A stretch of 43,356 nt of DNA. Source: an uncultured Clostridia bacterium (GTDB taxonomy: Bacteria > Bacillota > Clostridia > Lachnospirales > Anaerotignaceae). Under the pieces are notes generated by a model that was not told the origin of the DNA, made no database searches, and saw nothing but the letters and a program-made list of their open reading frames with translations. How positions within the stretch are numbered: the first letter of the stretch is position 1; each line of letters opens with the position of its first letter. The stretch spans positions 1 through 43,356 of the forward strand of contig CAMBLO010000020.1 of the NCBI GenBank assembly GCA_945868505.1. Reading direction: 5' to 3'. The position numbers were made by a program, and so were the translations under genes. Of this stretch, positions 16,043 to 24,580 are shown in pieces.

Positions 16043-18340
16043 TCATTTATTTTTTTCCTGCAGCCCCTTCAGAATCTTTTCAGGGGTGATAGGCAGTTCT
16101 CTGAACCAAACACCAGTTGCTTTATAAACCGCATGGGCAATGGCAGGAGAAGGCGTATTGATAACAACCTCCCCGATGGATTTTGCCCCAAAGTGCTGAG
16201 AAGGTTCATAGCTTGCTTCAAATTCCACATGGATACGACCTACATCCTGACGGGTAGGGATTTTATACTGCATAAAAGAATTTTCCGCAATGGCACCATC
16301 TGCACCGTAGGTGATATCTTCATACAATGCCATACCGATGCCCTGACCGATACCCCCTTCTGTCTGCACCCGAGCCAGATTGGGGTTGATGGGCGTACCA
16401 CAGTCAACGGTTGCTTCGTAATTCAGAACTTTGATATCGCCGGTTTCCGTATCGATTTCTACTTCCGCCATACCAACCATAAAAGGAGGAGGAGAAACAG
16501 GAGAAGAAACCATAGAGGTAAACTGTGTTTCGTAGTAGTTATTTACCATGGACGCTGTTGCGATATCCACCAGAGATACTTCGTTTTTCTCTCCTTCCAC
16601 AGCTTCTAAGCGATAAACCTTTTTGCCGTCGAAGCCTGTTTCTTCCACACTGCAGCCCATGATGGACGCACCAATCTTCTGCAGGCTTTCTCTCAGCTTC
16701 GTGCAGGCATCTGCCACCGCATTCCCTGTCAGGTAAGTGGTAGAGGATGCGTAGGAGCCGGAGTCATAGGGAGAAATGTCTGTATCTGCGCCATAAACAA
16801 TGATATTGTCCACGTCACATTCCATCACTTCTGCCGCCATCTGGGCCAGAACCGTATCACAGCCTGTCCCCATGTCTGCCGCACCGATATGCAGCGCATA
16901 GAAGCCGTCGTCGTTCAATTTGATAGTCGCACCGCCAACGTCACAGTTGGAGATAGAGGAACCCTGCATGGACATCGCCACGCCGACGCTGCGGATTTTC
17001 CCGTTGCCCATATCTTTGCAAGGATATTTTTCATTCCATTTGATTCTTTCCGCTGTGGCAGCCAGACAACGATCCAGCGCACAGGAATTGCAGGTTTCAC
17101 CATAGTAGGCAGGCATGACCTGTCCTTCTCTTACGATATTCAGCTCACGCAAAGCCACAGGGTCCATTTTCAGCTCTGCCGCCAGTTCATTTACAATGGT
17201 TTCCACGGCAAAGATGCCCTGAGTGGCACCATAGCCACGGTATGCCCCCGCCGCCTGCACGTTCGTATAAACAACATCATAGGAGAAGCGATGGGCTTCC
17301 TGATATTTATTATACAGAGGAATGGGCTTATGCCCGGACAGACCTACCGTAGTAGGGCCATGTTCCCCATAAGCGCCTGTATTGGAAAGGGTATAAACCT
17401 CCAGCCCACGGATGCGGCCATCCTTCATGGCGCCAATTTTTACCGTCAATTCCATTTCATGTCTGGGGCAGCCGCAGGTCTGGGTTTCTTCTCTGCTATA
17501 TACCAGATAAGCAGGCTTGCCTGTTTTCCATGTAACAAAAGCAGGATATACTTCCGTTACACTGGTCTGCTTTGCACCAAAGCCGCCGCCGATACGGGGT
17601 TTTGTTACACGCACCTTGGATTTGGGAATATCCAAAGCCTGTGCTACGATTCTTCTGATATGGAACACGATCTGTGTGGCACTGAGGATATTCAGTCTGC
17701 CATAGGTATCCATATAGGTATAGGTGCGGAAGGTTTCCATCATCGCCTGGCTGTTTGCCTTTGTATGATAAGTACGTTCCATGACGATATCACAATCTGC
17801 CATTACTGCATCGATATCCCCATGACCGCTGACCTCATGGGCACAAAGATTCCGTTTGTTATCTGCGCCAACAGGGCAATTTGCCACCCAGTTTTCTTCG
17901 GGATGCACCAGGGTTTCGTTATCCTTTGCTGTGCGGAAATCCAGTACCGCAGGCAGCACATCATATTTTACCTTAATGAGCTTCATTGCCTTATTGACTG
18001 CTTTTTCATTTTCCCCCGCAACAATAGCAACGATATCCCCATTGTATCTGATATGCTGATCCATGATCAGTCTGTCATAGGGGCTGGGCTCGGGATAAGT
18101 CTGCCCCGCCATGGTAAACCGCTTCTGGGGAACGTCTTTATAAGTAAAAATTGCTTCGATGCCGGGCACCTTCATAGCAACAGAAGTCTCAATCTCCTGA
18201 ATCATGGCATTGGCGTGAGGGCTGTGGAGCAGCTTTACCACCAGTGCATTTTTATCTACCATATCCCCTGTATAAACAGGTTTGCCCGTTACCAGAGACA
18301 TGGCATCCTTCTTACGGATGGGCTGATTTACAACACGCAT
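16043..18340 (-). CDS. xdhA: Xanthine dehydrogenase-type molybdenum-binding subunit
   Basis: Catalytic subunit of a molybdenum hydroxylase, 765 residues from the ATG at 18340 (AAAAAGGAGGTG just upstream; the longer frame runs into the 2Fe-2S gene). Motifs are GGGFGAKQ at 251-258, GAYRGYGATQ at 365-374 and GAKSIGE near 718-724, where Glu724 matches the catalytic Glu1261 of bovine xanthine dehydrogenase. Arg368 matches bovine Arg880, but Gln258 stands where bovine has Glu802. With yqeB, yqeC and selD nearby and two purine permeases upstream, a selenium-dependent purine or xanthine hydroxylase is the best reading; the exact substrate is inferred. Last gene of its operon. Confidence 0.92.
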   Translation of the reverse strand: MRVVNQPIRKKDAMSLVTGKPVYTGDMVDKNALVVKLLHSPHANAMIQEIETSVAMKVPGIEAIFTYKDVPQKRFTMAGQTYPEPSPYDRLIMDQHIRYNGDIVAIVAGENEKAVNKAMKLIKVKYDVLPAVLDFRTAKDNETLVHPEENWVANCPVGADNKRNLCAHEVSGHGDIDAVMADCDIVMERTYHTKANSQAMMETFRTYTYMDTYGRLNILSATQIVFHIRRIVAQALDIPKSKVRVTKPRIGGGFGAKQTSVTEVYPAFVTWKTGKPAYLVYSREETQTCGCPRHEMELTVKIGAMKDGRIRGLEVYTLSNTGAYGEHGPTTVGLSGHKPIPLYNKYQEAHRFSYDVVYTNVQAAGAYRGYGATQGIFAVETIVNELAAELKMDPVALRELNIVREGQVMPAYYGETCNSCALDRCLAATAERIKWNEKYPCKDMGNGKIRSVGVAMSMQGSSISNCDVGGATIKLNDDGFYALHIGAADMGTGCDTVLAQMAAEVMECDVDNIIVYGADTDISPYDSGSYASSTTYLTGNAVADACTKLRESLQKIGASIMGCSVEETGFDGKKVYRLEAVEGEKNEVSLVDIATASMVNNYYETQFTSMVSSPVSPPPFMVGMAEVEIDTETGDIKVLNYEATVDCGTPINPNLARVQTEGGIGQGIGMALYEDITYGADGAIAENSFMQYKIPTRQDVGRIHVEFEASYEPSQHFGAKSIGEVVINTPSPAIAHAVYKATGVWFRELPITPEKILKGLQEKNK

Positions 18341-18341
18341 A

Positions 18342-18818
18342 TCAGACACCTCCTTTTTGACTGTCTTTAAAGGCCAGATAGGTCTGAATGCTGCGCAGCT
18401 GTCCTTCGTATCCGGAGCAGCGGCAAAGATTGCCTGCCAGATAGGACAGGATTTCTTCTTCCTCGGGGTGAGGGTTTTCACGGAACATAGCAATGGCATT
18501 CATCATAAAACCGGGATTGCAGAAGCCGCACTGCTCCGCCCCCTGATCTGCCAGAAATGCACCGAATTCCGCCGCTTCCTCCTGCAGACCTTCCAATGTT
18601 GTGACATTCTGACCTTCCACTCTTGCCGCCAGCACGGAGCAGGATAATACAGGCTTATCATTGACAAATACGGTACAAAGACCGCAGTTGGATGTTTCAC
18701 ATCCTCTTTTGACGCTGAGACATCCCAAATCTCTGACTACATCAATCAGCAGGCTGTCTGCTTCAATGATTGTAGAAACCTTTTTGCCGTTCAGGCTGAA
18801 TTTCAATTCCATCATCAA
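18342..18818 (-). CDS. xdhC: Xanthine dehydrogenase-type 2Fe-2S subunit
   Basis: A 158-residue small subunit carrying two 2Fe-2S clusters that move electrons from the molybdenum centre to FAD. The plant-type cluster uses GCETSNCGLCTVF and a later Cys in LSC; the second uses QCGFCNPGFMM and NLCRCSGY. The length is normal. The start overlaps the FAD-subunit stop by 4 bp, and its own stop overlaps the ribosome site of the molybdenum subunit. The symbol follows E. coli xdhABC use for separate subunits and should not be confused with the XdhC maturation factor. Confidence 0.95.
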   Translation of the reverse strand: MMMELKFSLNGKKVSTIIEADSLLIDVVRDLGCLSVKRGCETSNCGLCTVFVNDKPVLSCSVLAARVEGQNVTTLEGLQEEAAEFGAFLADQGAEQCGFCNPGFMMNAIAMFRENPHPEEEEILSYLAGNLCRCSGYEGQLRSIQTYLAFKDSQKGGV

Positions 18819-19609
18819 CGCCCCTTTCCTGCTGCAAGCATTGCTCTTTTTACCAATACGGGAGTGATTTGCTGGCGGTATTCCGCACTGCCTCGCATAT
18901 TGCTGTTATAAATGAGCTGTTTCGCTACAGCTTTCCCAAAGGCTTTTGCCTCCTCCGCTGTGGCTGTTTCGCCGCTTACCAGTTTATTTTCATCCACTAC
19001 CAATTCCGCTCTGCCGGGTCTTGCGCCCACAGCTGCGTGCCATGTGCCGTTCCAATAGCTGACTGCACAGGTCAGGATGGGGAAGTCTGTTCTTGCGTGT
19101 CTCTGGGCCTGATAAGCCACCGCCATAGGCACCTTTTTTACAATCAGCTTCACCAAAATATCTCTGTCCTGGGGCAGTTTTACATATTCCTGCAGGGAAA
19201 CTTCACCTGCCTTATGGCAAACAACGGTAGTGTCCAGTGCCAGAAATACGGTCAGAACATCAGAAAAACCATATCTGCCAAAAATAGAACCACCTACGGT
19301 AGCAGTATTTCTGAACTGCACACCAACAATATCCTTCACAGCATCGGCAACTGCACCTGCTGTGTATTTATTTAAGCCTTCATGCTGTTCCAGTTGTCTT
19401 AAGGTTACCATACATCCGATTTCGAATGAATCCTCTGTTTCTATAATCTCATCCAGACCCAAGCCGGACAGATCGATGGCAGTTCCCACCATGCGATCCA
19501 TCATTTTCAGCCAATGCATACCGCCAATGATGACGTTATTCTTTTTCTGGTTCAGTTCATAGGCTTCCTCAAGACTGGAAACCTTCACATACCGATTGAT
19601 CTGTAACAT
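18815..19609 (-). CDS. xdhB: Xanthine dehydrogenase-type FAD-binding subunit
   Basis: A 264-residue FAD subunit of the molybdenum hydroxylase, passing electrons to NAD or another acceptor. The first FAD motif reads NNVIIGGMHWLKMM, a variant of the usual AGGT-type loop, and the second is FRNTATVGGSIFGRYGFSDVL. ATG at 19609 after GGAGGTGAAAC. It follows the second permease with a 66-bp gap and is first of the three enzyme genes. Confidence 0.93.
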   Translation of the reverse strand: MLQINRYVKVSSLEEAYELNQKKNNVIIGGMHWLKMMDRMVGTAIDLSGLGLDEIIETEDSFEIGCMVTLRQLEQHEGLNKYTAGAVADAVKDIVGVQFRNTATVGGSIFGRYGFSDVLTVFLALDTTVVCHKAGEVSLQEYVKLPQDRDILVKLIVKKVPMAVAYQAQRHARTDFPILTCAVSYWNGTWHAAVGARPGRAELVVDENKLVSGETATAEEAKAFGKAVAKQLIYNSNMRGSAEYRQQITPVLVKRAMLAAGKGR

Positions 19610-19675
19610 GGTTTCACCTCCGCATTTTTTAAGTTATCTCTATTTTACCGTACAAAATGTATTTTTACAAGGACA

Positions 19676-21073
19676 TCAGACATCCGTCTTTTCTTTTTCC
19701 TTGGGAAGTGCCACGTTCATCAAAATGGCAACCACTGCCGCAGGCACAATACCGGAACCGCCGAAAATCAGCAAAATGCCCTGAGGCAGACCTGCCAGAA
19801 TGGCTGTATTTGCCCCCAGACCATAGCCCAGACCCAGCGCAACAGAAACAATGGAAATGCTTCTGGAGGTCATGGGTTCCTTTGTAATCAGCTGAATCCC
19901 GCTGACTACGATGGAGGAAAACATCATAACAGCCGCACCGCCCAGTACGGACTGGGGCATAATGGAAATCAATGCCCCCACCTTAGGGAACAGACCGCAA
20001 AGAATCAGGAAGATACCGCCGATGGCCAGTGCAAAACGGTTTACGATTTTTGTCATGGTAACCAGACCAACATTCTGAGAGAAGGATGTATTGGGCAATA
20101 CACCGAAGAGTGCCGCAAAGGAAGAACCCAAGCCGTCACAAATGATACCGCCGGACAGTTCCTTATCGGTTGCTTCTCTGCCCATACCGCCTTCCATAAC
20201 GCCGGAGATATCCCCTACCGTTTCCACCGCCGTTACGATAAACATAATGGCAACGGGCAAAACGGCTCTGGCATCGAATACAATATCCACGGGCATCAAT
20301 TCCGGAACGGCAAACCAGGCAGCTTCTGCCACCTTATCCCAGTTCAGCACCCAAGCTTTGGTGAATTCCACACCTTCCGCGGTTACGCCGATGGGGTTCA
20401 GCACCATGGACATGATACCGGAGGCAATATAACCAACAATGATACCAAAGAGAATAGAAGCTGTGGAAGTGATTCCCTTTGTGCAATGCTTCAATATAAT
20501 GATAACCACCAGCACCAGCAGTCCCAAGAACAGATTTTCCAAAGAGCCATAATCCATAGCCTTGCTGCCGCCGCCAAAGGACCCGACACCAACGCTGATT
20601 AAGGACAGACCGATGGACAATACCACCGTACCTGTTACAACAGGAGGGAAAAATCTGCGCAAAGGTTTCAGAATAAAGCCGAGCACCGTTTCCAGCAGAC
20701 CGCCGATGATGGAAGCCCCCATGATGGCACCATAGGAAAGAACACCGCCGCCCATAACACCGGCAACGGAATTGCAAACGCCGATAAAGCCGGAGCTTGT
20801 ACCCATAATGATAGGTACCTTACCGCCGCAGGGGCCGATGGAAAACAACTGAATCAATGTAACAATACCCGCAATGAGCATGGCATTCTGCAGCAAAGAA
20901 ATCTGCAATGCAGAGCCGGCTGCGATGCCGCAGGCACCGCTAATAATCATAACAGGAGTCAGGTTGCCAACAAACATGGCAAGCACATGCTGCAGCCCCA
21001 AAGGAACTGCCTGTTTCAAAGGAATCCGCCCTTCAAATTCATAGGGACTGGAATATTTGATTTCTTTAGACAT
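19676..21073 (-). CDS. NCS2/NAT family purine permease
   Basis: A 465-residue inner-membrane symporter of the nucleobase-ascorbate (NCS2) family with about 12-14 hydrophobic segments. Family marks are GLQHVLAMF in the first segment and the NAT signature SFSQNVGLVTMTK. Xanthine or urate is the likely load, judged from the adjoining hydroxylase (inference). The ATG at 21073 has GAGAGGG just upstream; the ATG 15 bp further up lacks a ribosome site. It shares an operon with a second paralogue. Confidence 0.92.
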   Translation of the reverse strand: MSKEIKYSSPYEFEGRIPLKQAVPLGLQHVLAMFVGNLTPVMIISGACGIAAGSALQISLLQNAMLIAGIVTLIQLFSIGPCGGKVPIIMGTSSGFIGVCNSVAGVMGGGVLSYGAIMGASIIGGLLETVLGFILKPLRRFFPPVVTGTVVLSIGLSLISVGVGSFGGGSKAMDYGSLENLFLGLLVLVVIIILKHCTKGITSTASILFGIIVGYIASGIMSMVLNPIGVTAEGVEFTKAWVLNWDKVAEAAWFAVPELMPVDIVFDARAVLPVAIMFIVTAVETVGDISGVMEGGMGREATDKELSGGIICDGLGSSFAALFGVLPNTSFSQNVGLVTMTKIVNRFALAIGGIFLILCGLFPKVGALISIMPQSVLGGAAVMMFSSIVVSGIQLITKEPMTSRSISIVSVALGLGYGLGANTAILAGLPQGILLIFGGSGIVPAAVVAILMNVALPKEKEKTDV

Positions 21074-21096
21074 AACAAACCCTCTCATTCAAGCTA

Positions 21097-22428
21097 TCAT
21101 TCTACAATCTTTTCCACATCCATATTTTTCGGCAGGACCAGATTCAGACAAATGGATACGACAAATACCACCGCTACGACGTTTGCAGAAAATACAGCCT
21201 GAATCATTTCAGGGAAGATCCGCCACAGATCGATCTCACTTGCCGCTGTAAAGCCCACGCCAACAGCCAAGGAAAGAGCTGCAATGGTAATATTTCTCTG
21301 GGTGAAGCCTGCCTTCGCCAGCATCTGCATACCGCTTGTCATGATGGTACCAAACATCATGATGGTACAGCCGCCCAGTACAGATTCAGGCAGGGATGCA
21401 AAGAAATTCCCTACAGGAGGCAGAAGCCCTGCCAAAATCATGCAGCCCGCACCTGTCATGATAGTGAATCTGTTTACAACCTTTGTCATAGCCACCAGAC
21501 CAACGTTCTGGGAAAAAGATGTTACAGGAGGACAGCCCAGCAAAGAAGAAATCGCAGATGCATAGCCGTCACAAGCCAGAGAGCCGGATATTTCTTTGCT
21601 TTCAATCTCTCGATTCAGCCCTGTGGATACCATGGCAGTGGTATCCCCGATGGTTTCTGCTGCAGATACCAGGAAAATGATGCAGACAGAAAGGATGGCT
21701 CCGGCATGGAATTCCGGTGTATAGGGCAGGAGCTTAGGCAGAGAAACAACACCGCCGGAAAAAATAACAGAAAGATCCACCTTGCCCATAAAAATTGCAA
21801 CGATATAGCCCACAAACAGGCCAACCAAAACGGAAAGCTGCTTCAGATAGCCCTTTGCGAAGCAGTTCCAGCCAAGGCATGTGATCAATGTAATCGTACC
21901 CAACAATAGATTCTGTGCAGAACCGAAATCCTCCGCATAGCCGCCGCCAAAGGATCTTGCACCTACAGAGAACAAAGACATACCGATGGCTGTTACAACA
22001 GAAGCAGCCACAACAGGAGCAATCAGCTTTCTCCAGTATTTCGCCATCAGCCCCAAGGTGCCTTCAAAGATACCGCCCACCAAAACGGCCCCCATCACTG
22101 CGGGATACCCGTAATTTGCTGCAACGGTACATAAAACTGTTACAAATGTGAAGCTGACACCCATAACGATGGGCAGACCGGAACCGACCTTCCAGATAGG
22201 ATACAGCTGGATCAATGTTGCGATACCTGCGATAAACATGGCATTCTGCAGCAAAATGGCGATTTCAGCCTGGGAAAGACCCCCTGCCGCCGCAATGATC
22301 GTAATAGGGGTCAGGTTTGCAACAAACATTGCCAGAATATGCTGCAGACCGAAGGGGATCGCCTTCAGCACGGGCACTCTGCCCTCTAACTGGTAGATGT
22401 TGTTAACACTACATTCTTTGGTACCCAT
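21097..22428 (-). CDS. NCS2/NAT family purine permease (paralogue)
   Basis: A 443-residue paralogue of the downstream permease, with GLQHILAMF and SFSQNVGLVAMTK. The two differ in many positions and in the central loops, so this is not a recent duplication; they probably handle different purines. First gene of the permease-hydroxylase operon, with its ATG at 22428 about 11-13 nt after AGGAGGAG (a little long) and a leader with a promoter at 22544-22572. Confidence 0.93.
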   Translation of the reverse strand: MGTKECSVNNIYQLEGRVPVLKAIPFGLQHILAMFVANLTPITIIAAAGGLSQAEIAILLQNAMFIAGIATLIQLYPIWKVGSGLPIVMGVSFTFVTVLCTVAANYGYPAVMGAVLVGGIFEGTLGLMAKYWRKLIAPVVAASVVTAIGMSLFSVGARSFGGGYAEDFGSAQNLLLGTITLITCLGWNCFAKGYLKQLSVLVGLFVGYIVAIFMGKVDLSVIFSGGVVSLPKLLPYTPEFHAGAILSVCIIFLVSAAETIGDTTAMVSTGLNREIESKEISGSLACDGYASAISSLLGCPPVTSFSQNVGLVAMTKVVNRFTIMTGAGCMILAGLLPPVGNFFASLPESVLGGCTIMMFGTIMTSGMQMLAKAGFTQRNITIAALSLAVGVGFTAASEIDLWRIFPEMIQAVFSANVVAVVFVVSICLNLVLPKNMDVEKIVE

Positions 22429-22458
22429 TTTTCTTTTTACTCCTCCTCTTTTTACCTT

Positions 22459-22480
22459 ATTATAGAAACATTATAGAAAC
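22459..22480 (-). repeat. Tandem 11-bp repeat in the permease leader
   Basis: On the minus strand GTTTCTATAAT occurs twice head to tail. Each copy contains a perfect TATAAT, so they could be extra -10 boxes or operator half-sites. No good -35 sits at the right distance from either copy. I looked for the conserved core of purine riboswitches here and did not find it. Confidence 0.6.
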
Positions 22481-22543
22481 GTACCTTTTTAAACAACTTT
22501 GCTCTTGTCAAAACCGCTGTTTCCTTAGTAATTGACGCATGAT

Positions 22544-22572
22544 ATTATAATAAAAAAACCTTCAATTTGCAA
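22544..22572 (-). promoter_or_regulatory. Promoter of the permease-hydroxylase operon
   Basis: Minus strand TTGCAA (22567-22572), 17-bp spacer, perfect TATAAT (22544-22549). The leader is about 110 nt. The remaining intergenic sequence, 22573-22720, holds nothing I can name. Confidence 0.75.
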
Positions 22573-22720
22573 CAAAAATCAGCATAATCCATGGTATTCT
22601 TTTTGCCATCCTTCCTATGATTGGCGAACAGAAGAACTCCCCCCTCTTTTCTTTCCAAAATACCCAAATTCTTCCATATATTTTGTTCCTCTCATTCAAA
22701 ATCAATCCTTTTTATACCAC

Positions 22721-22764
22721 AAAAAAAAATCGTGCACAGGTATCAGCTCCAATGCACGATTTTT
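22721..22764 (-). terminator. Intrinsic terminator after the hydrogenase gene
   Basis: AAAAATCGTGCA (22725-22736) and TGCACGATTTTT (22753-22764) form a perfect 12-bp stem with a 16-nt loop. The minus strand continues into nine T. It is about 70 bp after the hydrogenase stop. Confidence 0.9.
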
Positions 22765-22831
22765 CATCAAATCATTTCAAAATACTTTTGTGAAGTTCAA
22801 ATCACTTTTTCCGACTTGGACACAGTACAAT

Positions 22832-24580
22832 TTAATGCTCTTTCTGGGTCGGCATATCCCATGCCTTATGATCCGTATGGAGCAGATGGTGGGCTTTTTC
22901 TCCCAATGGTTCTCCCAGATATTCCCGATACAAAGCCTGTATCACAGGGTTTTCGTGGGAGAATCGCAGAGGATTTTTCTGATCCAGATCATACAGCCGT
23001 TCCCCGCGCACGCCATACAGTTCTTCATCTTCAACGGAAATGGGCTGACCGCCGCCGCCGACACAGCCGCCGGGACAAGCCATCACTTCCACAAAATCAT
23101 AATGCACTTTGCCTTCCTTCAACTGTTCGATCAGCTTACGGGCGTTGCCCAGACCGCTGACTACCGCACAGCGAACAGGAATACCAGCTACTGTATATGT
23201 AGCTTCCCGCAGACCGGGTTCGGTACGAACGGCATCAAAGGCATCGGGATCAGGATTTTCTCCTGTCAGAACATAAGAAACCGTACGCAAAGCCGCTTCC
23301 ATAACACCGCCGGTAGCACCAAAAATCACGCCTGCACCTGTATGAACGCCCATAGGATCATCCAAAGGCTCTTCCTCAATAAAATGAGGATCCAGCTGAT
23401 CCGCACGCATCATGCGAACCAATTCTCTGGTTGTCAGAACGATATCCACATCGGGACCATATCCCCCCCGCATCGTCGGCAGTTCTGCTTCCGATTTCTT
23501 TGCTACACAGGGCATGATAGAGACGCAGCAAATCTTTTCAGGAGCCACGTTCAGCTTTTCCGCCAGCCAAGTTTTGCTCACAGCACCAAACATCTGCTGT
23601 GGAGATTTTGCGGTGGACAGCTGACTGGTCAATTCAGGATACTGGCTCTTCAGGAAACGCACCCAACCGGGGCAGCAGCTGGTGAACATAGGCCAGCGCA
23701 CCAATGCGCCGGATTTCAGGCGATGCAGGAATTCATTGCCTTCTTCCATGATAGTCAGGTCGGCAGAGAAGTTTGTATCATAAATATAGTCAAAGCCCAA
23801 ACGGCGCAGAGCCGCAGCCATACGTTCCATGGTGGCCTCTTCCCGATCCAGTCCAAAGTATTCCCCCCATGCAGTACGAACAGCAGGAGCCACTTGGACC
23901 ACTGTAATTTTTTCTTTATCTGCCAGAGCCATCCGTGCTTTTGCAGTGTCATCCCGTTCCCGCAGACCGCCTACGGGGCAATGAGTGATGCACTGACCGC
24001 ACAAAGCACAGTCAGAATCCTTGATGACACGGTTGCCGGATACGTCGATCGTGGTGCGGCTGCCGGTGCCCGCCAGATCCCAGATGCTCAGGGTCTGAAT
24101 CTTATCACAAACCTGTATACAACGCATACATTTGATACACTTATTAAAGTCCCGATACAGAGGGAATGTCTTTGTCCATGCACTGCGAAGACCATGGGGC
24201 AATTGGGTTTCAAAAGGCAGTTCCAGAATCCCCAAATCATTAGAGATATTCTGCAGCTGACAATTACCGCTGCGCACGCAGGTCGCACATTTGCAGTCAT
24301 GCTGAGACAAAATCAGCTGCACATTGGTGCGGCGGGTGGTGCGGGCACGAGGAGAATTGGTATGTACCACCATACCCTCTTTGACATGGTTATTGCATGC
24401 TGTAACCATGGCTCTTTCGCCTTCTACTTCTACGCAGCAGACACGACAAGCTGCGATCTCGTTGATCTCTTTCAGATAGCACAGATGAGGGATCTGGATA
24501 TTGACGGATTTTGCCGCCTCCATGATCGTTGTACCCTTGGGCACTTGTGCAGTTTTTCCATCAATCGTCAATGTTACCAT
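22832..24580 (-). CDS. [FeFe]-hydrogenase catalytic subunit
   Basis: A 582-residue cytosolic [FeFe]-hydrogenase that makes or uses H2. N-terminal 2Fe-2S domain (Cys around 34, 45, 48, 62), a HDCKCATCVRSGNC His-Cys cluster domain near 94-107, two 4Fe-4S clusters (CIKCMRCIQVCD and CALCGQCITHCP), then the H-cluster motifs TSCCPGW (300-306), MPCVAKKSE (356-364) and MACPGGCVGGGGQP (500-513). All four H-cluster cysteines are present. The partner gene upstream is GltD-like rather than a usual HydB, which matches the 'group A2, glutamate synthase-linked' class. The ATG overlaps the partner's stop region after GGGAGG. Direction of catalysis is unknown. Confidence 0.95.
   Translation of the reverse strand: MVTLTIDGKTAQVPKGTTIMEAAKSVNIQIPHLCYLKEINEIAACRVCCVEVEGERAMVTACNNHVKEGMVVHTNSPRARTTRRTNVQLILSQHDCKCATCVRSGNCQLQNISNDLGILELPFETQLPHGLRSAWTKTFPLYRDFNKCIKCMRCIQVCDKIQTLSIWDLAGTGSRTTIDVSGNRVIKDSDCALCGQCITHCPVGGLRERDDTAKARMALADKEKITVVQVAPAVRTAWGEYFGLDREEATMERMAAALRRLGFDYIYDTNFSADLTIMEEGNEFLHRLKSGALVRWPMFTSCCPGWVRFLKSQYPELTSQLSTAKSPQQMFGAVSKTWLAEKLNVAPEKICCVSIMPCVAKKSEAELPTMRGGYGPDVDIVLTTRELVRMMRADQLDPHFIEEEPLDDPMGVHTGAGVIFGATGGVMEAALRTVSYVLTGENPDPDAFDAVRTEPGLREATYTVAGIPVRCAVVSGLGNARKLIEQLKEGKVHYDFVEVMACPGGCVGGGGQPISVEDEELYGVRGERLYDLDQKNPLRFSHENPVIQALYREYLGEPLGEKAHHLLHTDHKAWDMPTQKEH

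Noticed and set aside
19609..22428. The two NCS2 permeases as a recent tandem duplication
   Set aside because: Their proteins differ through most of their length and loops; they are related but old paralogues.
22429..22550. Purine riboswitch ahead of the permeases
   Set aside because: A GTTTCTA stretch resembles part of the motif, but the paired P1 ends and other conserved core bases are not present.
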